A stretch of DNA of 10,776 nt. Origin: Bacilli bacterium. GTDB lineage: Bacteria > Bacillota_I > Bacilli_A > RFN20 > CAG-826. The stretch covers positions 1 to 10,776 of the forward strand of contig JAFXLR010000004.1 of the NCBI GenBank assembly GCA_017531065.1. The letters are read 5' to 3'. Each line of letters opens with the position of its first letter. Position 1 is the first letter of the stretch. Made by a program: the position numbers and the translations under genes. A model generated the notes under the pieces. The model was not told the DNA's origin, did not search any database, and saw nothing but the letters and a program-made list of their open reading frames with translations. Of the stretch, positions 6,482 through 10,776 are shown one piece after another.

Positions 6482-8207
6482 TGTTTTCGCCTCCATTTGT
6501 TTCTTCTTCCTCTTCTTTTTTCTTGGTCATGAGCAGACCAACTTCCTCTTTCGTCGCGCTTCTAGCATCGACAATGCCAGAAACCCTTCCTTCGCACATG
6601 ACTAGAATGCGGTCGCAAAGGGCAAGAAGAACATCAAGGTCTTCGCCAACGAAGATAACTGCGCTGCCCTCCTGCTTCTCTTTGTCGAGCAAATTATAGA
6701 TAAGGTATGAGGAATTGATATCAAGCCCACGGACCGGATAAGCGGCCATAAGGACTTTTGGAGAAGAGGCGATTTCTCTTCCGACAAGAACCTTTTGAAC
6801 GTTGCCGCCCGAGAGTTTTCGGACTGGGGTATGGAGGTTTGGCGTCACAACATCAAGCTCGTGAACGATTTCTTCAGCAAGAGCCTCAGGCTTCTTCCTG
6901 TTAACCGCGATACCTTTGCCCTTACGGTAGCTACGAAGCATCATGTTATCGATTAAATCCATGTTTCCGACAAGCCCCATGCCCAAACGATCTTCCGGGA
7001 CGAAAGAAAGGCGGACTCCAAGTTCACGAATGGTTCTTGGGTTGAGGTTGCGGAGGTTATAGATTTCGTTCTCATTAAAGATAACTTTCTCTTTGTTGAC
7101 GAGTTCTTTGATTTTCTTACTGCTCATGCCAGTGAAATCAACAGGTGTTCCATCTTCATAATGGAAAGCGCCGTTTTTGGCCATATTCACGACTTCACGG
7201 TAGGTCTTATGGAAGAAAGAGACGGGAAGATTCTTTTTTGGGCGATTGAAGATGACGTCGCCTTTATAGCCTGGCTTGACGCCAGCGATGGCTTCAAGCA
7301 ACTCACGCTGACCGCTTCCAGCGATACCTGCGATTCCAAGGATCTCTCCAGAACGAGCAATGAAATTTATATCATCAAGCACTTTCGTGCCGTCTTTATT
7401 TGTTAATGAAAGGTGCTCGACAAAGAGACGGTCTTCCATGTCTTTTGGTTCGGTACGTTTGATATTGAGAACAATCTTTTTGCCAACCATCATTTCCGTG
7501 AGTTGGGCTTCGTTGGTCTCACTTGTTTTGACCGTATCGATGTACTGCCCTTTACGGAGGACGGCAACCCTGTCTGAAATCTCCATAACCTCATTAAGCT
7601 TATGGGTGATGATTATGATTGTCTTGCCGTCTTTTCTCATGTTTGTGAGAACGGAGAAAAGCTTTTTGATTTCAATTGGGGTCAAAACTGCAGTCGGTTC
7701 ATCAAGGATAAGTATTTCCGCCTCGCGGTAGAGAGTCTTCAGGATTTCGAGTGTTTGTTTTTCTGAAACGGAAAGGTCGTAAACTTTTTTATCAAGGTTG
7801 ATTTCAAAACCATAACGGTCACAAAGGTTCATGACAGCTTTTCTGGCGTTGCTCTTGTTTGCTTTTTCTTTGTTGGTAATTCCAAGAATGATGTTCTCTA
7901 GACAAGTGAAGACATCAATAAGCTTGAAGTGTTGATGGACCATGCCGATCTTAAGCCGGAAAGCATCCATCGGCGAAGCGATCGTCACTTTTTCCCCATT
8001 GACATAGATTTGTCCTTCGTCAGGGAAATAGATGCCGGAAAGCATGTTCATGAGAGTGGTCTTACCACTGCCGTTCTCTCCTAAGAGGGAAAGGATTTCG
8101 CCTTTGTAAACATCAAAAGTAATCTTTTCATTCGCTACAACTGAGCCGAATGTTTTGGTGATGTTTTCGAATCTTATGCTTATGTCTTGCTGAACAGTGT
8201 TTTCCAT
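6474..8207 (-). CDS. Nucleoside ABC importer, tandem ATPase (NupO/RbsA-type, two nucleotide-binding domains)
   Basis: Cytoplasmic energy subunit with two fused ABC domains, 577 residues from the ATG at 8207. Domain 1: Walker A GENGSGKT (43-50), Q-loop in MVHQHF, signature LSVSEKQ (145-151), Walker B ILILDEP (165-171), H-loop THK (H202). Domain 2: the family's usual degenerate Walker A (GIAGSGQ, ~294-300), canonical signature LSGGNVQK (465-472), degenerate Walker B VLMAAYPVRG and a GEDL switch region. A ~58-residue insertion (about 322-389) makes it longer than the ~510 usual for NupO. The tail is acidic (EEEEE). An in-frame TTG at 8225 is possible but lacks a ribosome binding site; the ATG has GAGG about 12 nt upstream, rather far, which may mean weak initiation. 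The gene lies 101 nt after the binding-protein gene, with a hairpin between them. Confidence 0.95.
   Translation of the reverse strand: MENTVQQDISIRFENITKTFGSVVANEKITFDVYKGEILSLLGENGSGKTTLMNMLSGIYFPDEGQIYVNGEKVTIASPMDAFRLKIGMVHQHFKLIDVFTCLENIILGITNKEKANKSNARKAVMNLCDRYGFEINLDKKVYDLSVSEKQTLEILKTLYREAEILILDEPTAVLTPIEIKKLFSVLTNMRKDGKTIIIITHKLNEVMEISDRVAVLRKGQYIDTVKTSETNEAQLTEMMVGKKIVLNIKRTEPKDMEDRLFVEHLSLTNKDGTKVLDDINFIARSGEILGIAGIAGSGQRELLEAIAGVKPGYKGDVIFNRPKKNLPVSFFHKTYREVVNMAKNGAFHYEDGTPVDFTGMSSKKIKELVNKEKVIFNENEIYNLRNLNPRTIRELGVRLSFVPEDRLGMGLVGNMDLIDNMMLRSYRKGKGIAVNRKKPEALAEEIVHELDVVTPNLHTPVRKLSGGNVQKVLVGREIASSPKVLMAAYPVRGLDINSSYLIYNLLDKEKQEGSAVIFVGEDLDVLLALCDRILVMCEGRVSGIVDARSATKEEVGLLMTKKKEEEEETNGGENNA
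7041..7244 (-). other. Insertion within the second ATPase domain
   Basis: Between GDVIFN and the conserved PEDR block, members of this family normally have roughly 33 residues; here there are about 92. The extra part is lysine-rich and mixed helical (for example KTYREVVNMAK and SSKKIKELVNKEK). One stretch, DGTPVDFTGMSSKKIKEL, itself resembles the normal G-x-DITGLSPRKIREL element, so the extra sequence may be inserted on both sides of it. The reading frame is continuous. Confidence 0.6.
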
Positions 8208-8235
8208 AGGAGTATTATGCCTCAAAAACGAGAAA

Positions 8236-8263
8236 TTCCCAAGGGCTTTATGGCCCTTGGGAA
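8236..8263 (-). terminator. Intergenic hairpin between binding-protein and ATPase genes (attenuator or mRNA stabiliser)
   Basis: TTCCCAAGGGC and GCCCTTGGGAA form a perfect 11-bp GC-rich stem with a 6-nt loop. On the minus strand it is followed by aatttctcgttttt, an interrupted T-tract, so termination would be partial. It lies after the binding-protein stop and about 30 nt before the ATPase start. In many importer operons such a hairpin raises the ratio of binding protein to membrane components. Confidence 0.7.
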
Positions 8264-8308
8264 AGATTAACCTTCAACGGTTTTTTGACTAAATAGCGAT
8301 AGGGCTAA

Positions 8309-9517
8309 TTAGAAAGCGGTGTTGAGGAAGGTGATGCCGTCGATGGTGAGATCGAAGTAAGGAGCGGACTGGATTTCGCTCTCAGAGAAATAGGACTTGC
8401 CATCTTTGGTTTTGATGACGTTGGTGCCATTAACGCTGTAGCTCTTGATATGGCCATCGGCGTCGAGGTCAAGTTTCTTGTCTTCGGCAAGGGCGGCATT
8501 GGCGGTGTTGAGGGTAAAGGTGGAGGTGTCGAAAACGTGAGTGGTGCCAGCTTCAAGAGCGGCTTTGACTTCGTTGATCTTGGCCTCGGTGCCTTCGGCA
8601 GCGGCTGGGCCGATCTTGCCTAATTCGACGGAACCATCTTTGAGGGAACCAGTGTAGTTGGTCTCGATGGCTTTGCCTTTTTTGACGGCTTCAATGCAAT
8701 GCTCGAAGTATGGCTGCCAGTTGATTCTGCTGGAGATGACGTAGGTCTCTTTGGCGGTTGGGCCGTTGTAGGTGATGTTTGGAACGCCTTTGGCTTCGCA
8801 AGCATTTGGAGCACCCATGGAGTCGGCGTGTTGAGAGATGATGGAGCAGCCACCTTCGATAAGGGCGGTAGCGGAATCTCTCTCTTTGTCGACGTGATAC
8901 CACTCACCGGTGAATCTGACGTCCATGGTGACATCGGAGACGATGGATTTGACACCGAGGTAGTAGGAGGTAAGACCAGAGATGACTTCGGCGTAGGTGA
9001 AAGCACCAACATAACCGATCTTCTTGGAAGTTTCTGGGTTGGCAGCAAGCATGGACTGGAGCTTTAAGCCAGCAGCGACACCGGCAAGGTAACGGCCCTC
9101 ATAGATGGAAGCGAAGGCATTGTGGAAGTTGGTGTTGCCAGCAGCAGCATATTCAGCAGCGTGAACGCCAGTGGCGTGGCAGAACTGAACATCTTTAGCG
9201 TTTTTGGCAGATTCGTAGAGGTGGGTTTCGTGACCGAAGGAATCAGCAAAGATTAACTTAGCGCCTTCCTGAACCATCTTGTCGGCGGCAGCGGTGCAAG
9301 TGGCATCCTCGCCAACGCCAGACTGGAGGAGTGGCTCAACGCCTTTGGCTTCGCAAGCGGCGTTGAAAGCATCGATGAAGTTCTTATCGTAGGTGGAATC
9401 TTCACCGTGAAGGGTTAAAAGACCGACCTTCATCTTTTCGGTGGTGCTGTTGCCACCACAGCTGGAAAGACCAGCGATGGCAAGCATGGCGGTGAGTGCT
9501 AAGATTTGTTTTTTCAT
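8309..9517 (-). CDS. BMP-family nucleoside-binding lipoprotein of an ABC importer
   Basis: Extracellular, membrane-anchored receptor that captures nucleosides for the importer (PF02608 family; B. subtilis NupN is the model). It has 402 residues from the ATG at 9517. The lipoprotein signal MKKQILALTAMLAIAGLSSC has lipobox LSSC, so cleavage precedes Cys20. Family landmarks: KVGLLTLHGEDSTYDKNF (30-47), SFGHETHLYESA (93-104), GRYLAGVAAG (141-150), KIGYVGAFTYAEVISG (166-181), VRFTGEW (200-206) and SAPYFDLTIDGI (384-395). An in-frame TTG at 9556 would extend the protein, but it lies in the regulatory leader and would spoil the signal peptide. AGGAG sits 11 nt before the ATG. Codon choice is strongly biased and GC-richer than in the neighbours, as in abundantly made proteins. 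First gene of the operon, under the purine riboswitch. Confidence 0.96.
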   Translation of the reverse strand: MKKQILALTAMLAIAGLSSCGGNSTTEKMKVGLLTLHGEDSTYDKNFIDAFNAACEAKGVEPLLQSGVGEDATCTAAADKMVQEGAKLIFADSFGHETHLYESAKNAKDVQFCHATGVHAAEYAAAGNTNFHNAFASIYEGRYLAGVAAGLKLQSMLAANPETSKKIGYVGAFTYAEVISGLTSYYLGVKSIVSDVTMDVRFTGEWYHVDKERDSATALIEGGCSIISQHADSMGAPNACEAKGVPNITYNGPTAKETYVISSRINWQPYFEHCIEAVKKGKAIETNYTGSLKDGSVELGKIGPAAAEGTEAKINEVKAALEAGTTHVFDTSTFTLNTANAALAEDKKLDLDADGHIKSYSVNGTNVIKTKDGKSYFSESEIQSAPYFDLTIDGITFLNTAF

Positions 9518-9521
9518 GTTT

Positions 9522-9570
9522 CTTTTTTCTCCTAAATGGATTCGATAATTGCTCAAACAGGAGAAACAAG
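9522..9570 (-). promoter_or_regulatory. Predicted Shine-Dalgarno-sequestering hairpin (riboswitch expression platform)
   Basis: On the minus strand CTTGTTTCTCCT (9570-9559) is complementary to AGGAGAAAAAAG (9533-9522): 11 pairs with one G-A mismatch, including 8 perfect pairs over the AGGAG ribosome binding site. The loop is 25 nt. No U-tract follows, so it does not look like a terminator. A competing pairing exists: AGACTT (9573-9568) is complementary to AAGTCT (9644-9639) in the J2/3 region of the aptamer, and TCGTA (9599-9595) to TACGA (9614-9610) in P1. Ligand binding would block these and leave the sequestering strand free, an OFF switch. The pairings are visible; the mechanism is inferred. 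Confidence 0.6.
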
Positions 9571-9606
9571 TCTAAACATCAAAGCACAAATCTTTACGAT
9601 CTTGTG

Positions 9607-9672
9607 ATTTCGTAGTGTTGGATTAAGGTCCAACGTAGAGACTTCCCACCGATTAGGGCAATTATACGAAAT
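9607..9672 (-). promoter_or_regulatory. Purine riboswitch aptamer, guanine/hypoxanthine class
   Basis: On the minus strand P1 is ATTTCGT/ACGAAAT (9672-9666 with 9613-9607, perfect). J1/2 begins ATAAT. P2 is short (CCC/GGG, with a G-A mismatch and a U-A pair outside), and its loop carries the conserved GG (9650-9649). J2/3 reads AAGTCTCTAC, with the U47 and U51 equivalents. P3 is GTTGGA/TCCAAC, with loop CCTTAA whose CC can pair with the GG of L2. J3/1 is ACT, whose C (9615 on the plus strand is g) corresponds to C74, the guanine-class specificity base. It is placed 90 nt upstream of the nucleoside-binding lipoprotein gene, a fitting target. Confidence 0.92.
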
Positions 9673-9692
9673 GTCGATTTAGCGATTCGACA
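9672..9692 (-). repeat. Small 5' hairpin next to the riboswitch
   Basis: TGTCGA and TCGACA form a 6-bp stem around a 9-nt loop immediately upstream of P1, sharing one base with it. It lies at the expected 5' end of the transcript and could protect the leader from degradation or help the aptamer fold. Confidence 0.4.
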
Positions 9693-9697
9693 CATTG

Positions 9698-9726
9698 AAT
9701 ATAAACCACCCTAAATGAAAAAACTA
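9698..9726 (-). promoter_or_regulatory. Weak candidate promoter of the nucleoside transporter operon
   Basis: TATATT (9703-9698 on the minus strand) is well placed to start transcription just before the leader hairpin and riboswitch. The -35 position at 17-nt spacing (TAGTTT) is a poor match. An alternative -10, TATGAT, lies at about 9738-9733, also without a good -35. A promoter must exist between 9672 and 9960, but its exact site is uncertain. Confidence 0.35.
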
Positions 9727-9749
9727 CAGAATCATATCATTTATTTTCA

Positions 9750-9763
9750 TGAAAACGGTTACA
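9750..9763. promoter_or_regulatory. Catabolite-responsive element (cre, CcpA site)
   Basis: TGAAAACGGTTACA fits every defined position of the TGWAANCGNTNWCA consensus. It lies about 60 bp upstream of the predicted transcription start of the nucleoside operon, overlapping neither the promoter candidate nor a gene. CcpA would be expected to act here; position upstream of -35 could allow activation or repression. Confidence 0.65.
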
Positions 9764-9961
9764 TTTCCAAAAATTCGAGATATTTTCGTAAAGAAATCTT
9801 CTCAGTGCAGAATGGGGCAAAAAATGGAGTTATAAATACTTTGTATTTGTTTCATCGAAAATGCCTCTGAAAATTGAATGTCGCTAATGAAATACTGATA
9901 TATTTTTGAAAAACTGAAAATCACTTTCATAAACAGCCGATTTTTAACGAATTTTAGTAAG
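9764..9961. other. AT-rich intergenic stretch without recognised features
   Basis: About 200 bp between the cre site and the peptidase terminator. It is AT-rich, with no convincing open frame, RNA gene or long repeat. A short AAATAC/GTATTT inverted repeat (9834-9848) is within chance expectation. It may hold upstream promoter elements of the operon. Confidence 0.5.
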
Positions 9962-9984
9962 AAAAAAGCCCCTTTTTCAGGGGC
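9962..9984 (-). terminator. Intrinsic terminator of the M3 oligoendopeptidase gene
   Basis: On the minus strand GCCCCT-gaaaa-AGGGGC is followed by TTTTTT, a classic terminator, 6 nt after the peptidase stop codon. It separates this gene from the nucleoside operon downstream. Confidence 0.92.
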
Positions 9985-9990
9985 GTTTCC

Positions 9991-10776
9991 TTAGAAGTTT
10001 TCTGGGTGATAATCGCGGAGGACTTTCTCTAAAGGCTTGATCGTTTTGGCGAGGACGCCTTCATCGAATGGAACCTCAAGACCAACTTTCTTCACAAGCT
10101 CACAGAAGGTGTATTTGCCACCGAGCTTGCAGAGTTTGATGTACTTCTTCCACGCGTTTTCGTGTGAACGTCTGTCCTTATTGAAGAACATGAACGCGCA
10201 TACCTGTGCGAGAGTGTAATCGATGTAATAGAACGGCAACTCGAAAATGTGGAGCTGGGTGAGCCAACGGTGACCGGTGTAAAGGTACTCGCAGTTTCTT
10301 TCCGCCTCAACCTTCCATGGGGTGTATTTCTCTTCGATCTTGTGCCACTGCTCATCTCTTTCCGCTGGTGTGGCCTCTGGGTGAGCGTAGACCCAATGCT
10401 GGAACTCATCGACGGAGACGCCATATGGGAGGAAGCAAATCGAATCGGCAAGATGAACGTAACGGTATTTGTCAGGTTCATCAAAGAAGAGATCCATGTA
10501 TGGCTCAGCGAAGAATTCCATCGACATGGAGTGGATTTCGCAGCTCTCAGCAGTTGGAGAACGATACGCTGGAACCTTGATGTCGGCAGACTCGAAAGCC
10601 TGGAAGGAATGTCCGAACTCATGGGTAAGGACATCGACGTCACCAGAGGTGCCGTTGAAGTTCGAGAAGATGATTGGGGTTCTCTGAACTGGGAAGTAGG
10701 TCATATAACCACCGCTTTGTTTGCCAGGTTTGGCATCGAGAAAGAGGAGGTTATGGTCGTTCATGTAACGGAAGTA
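9991..10776 (-). CDS. M3-family oligoendopeptidase (PepF-like), 5' end outside the window
   Basis: C-terminal part of a zinc oligoendopeptidase that cleaves short peptides in the cytosol. The frame is open through the right edge (YFRY precedes the internal ATG at 10764), so at least the N-terminal half is missing; full M3B enzymes are about 560-600 residues. Numbering from that internal Met: GGYMTYFP (18-25), IIFSNFNGTSGDVDVLTHEF (31-50), zinc motif HEFGH at 48-52 and third ligand E76 in CEIHS, at the standard spacing for the family. The C-terminal helical region (LPFYYIDYTLAQVCAFMFFN) is also typical of pepF/M3 enzymes. A terminator follows the stop closely. Nothing suggests damage in the visible part. 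Family assignment is secure; specificity and exact subgroup are not. Confidence 0.93.
   Translation of the reverse strand, partial: YFRYMNDHNLLFLDAKPGKQSGGYMTYFPVQRTPIIFSNFNGTSGDVDVLTHEFGHSFQAFESADIKVPAYRSPTAESCEIHSMSMEFFAEPYMDLFFDEPDKYRYVHLADSICFLPYGVSVDEFQHWVYAHPEATPAERDEQWHKIEEKYTPWKVEAERNCEYLYTGHRWLTQLHIFELPFYYIDYTLAQVCAFMFFNKDRRSHENAWKKYIKLCKLGGKYTFCELVKKVGLEVPFDEGVLAKTIKPLEKVLRDYHPENF

Noticed and set aside
8208-8225. Start of the ATPase gene at TTG 8225
   Set aside because: No ribosome binding site precedes it, and the first residues of homologs align after the ATG at 8207.
8620-9048. 142-residue minus-strand open frame rich in S, P and T, and the 122-residue plus-strand frame at 8699-9067
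   Set aside because: Both lie inside the binding-protein gene in other frames; their low-complexity composition comes from that gene's codon bias.
9518-9556. In-frame N-terminal extension of the lipoprotein (MSNYRIHLGEKRN...) from a TTG at 9556
   Set aside because: It would place a charged stretch before a normal lipoprotein signal, lies within the regulatory hairpin loop and ignores the AGGAG site in front of the ATG at 9517.
9834-9848. AAATAC-ttt-GTATTT inverted repeat
   Set aside because: Short and entirely AT-rich apart from one C/G, expected by chance in this region.
10092-10643. 183-residue minus-strand open frame within the M3 peptidase gene
   Set aside because: Serine/arginine-rich out-of-frame shadow of a clearly conserved peptidase.
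1-10776. CRISPR array, tRNA/rRNA genes, insertion sequences, phage or defence genes
   Set aside because: Looked for but none seen; no spaced direct repeats, transposase motifs or tRNA-like folds were recognised.

Overview
The window looks like a chromosomal segment of a low-to-mid GC Bacillota. The likely placement is an uncultured gut or rumen lineage of Bacilli/Erysipelotrichia or a Mollicutes-related group. The reasons are strong GGAGG-type ribosome binding sites, compact intrinsic terminators, a CcpA-type cre sequence, a lipoprotein solute-binding protein, a Bacillus NupNOPQ-like nucleoside ABC operon and a purine riboswitch. No marker gene fixes the taxon, so genus or family cannot be named.

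Layout, left to right. (1) 1-1147, plus strand: a 5'-truncated M32 (Taq-type) metallocarboxypeptidase whose last ~35 codons are in another frame, which implies a one-base frameshift near 1035-1043. (2) 1152-1217: hairpins between convergent genes. (3) 1229-3904, minus: an 891-residue secreted HExxH metallopeptidase with two C-terminal beta domains resembling pre-peptidase C-terminal (PPC) domains, with its own promoter at 3964-3993. (4) 4026-9517, minus: a four-gene operon for a BMP-family nucleoside ABC importer, in transcription order lipoprotein binding protein, double ATPase, permease 1, permease 2, ending in an intrinsic terminator. (5) 9518-9990: a regulatory region for that operon with a guanine-class purine riboswitch, a predicted hairpin that would hide the Shine-Dalgarno sequence of the binding-protein gene, a weak promoter candidate and a consensus cre site. 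(6) 9962-10776, minus: terminator and C-terminal part of an M3-family oligoendopeptidase that runs off the right edge.

How the genes fit together. The importer would bring purine nucleosides into the cell. The riboswitch, with cytosine at the specificity position, would sense guanine or hypoxanthine and shut off synthesis of the binding protein when purines are plentiful. The cre site suggests carbon-catabolite control on top. A strong hairpin between the first two genes would give more binding protein than ATPase/permease. The three flanking peptidases (one secreted, two cytosolic oligopeptide/carboxypeptidase types) fit an organism that scavenges peptides as well as nucleosides, but nothing shows they are co-regulated with the importer.

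The most unusual points are the apparently translational expression platform of the riboswitch, an 11-residue-periodic cationic amphipathic tail on permease 1, and a ~58-residue insertion in the second ATPase domain. No mobile elements, CRISPR arrays, tRNAs or rRNAs were seen.
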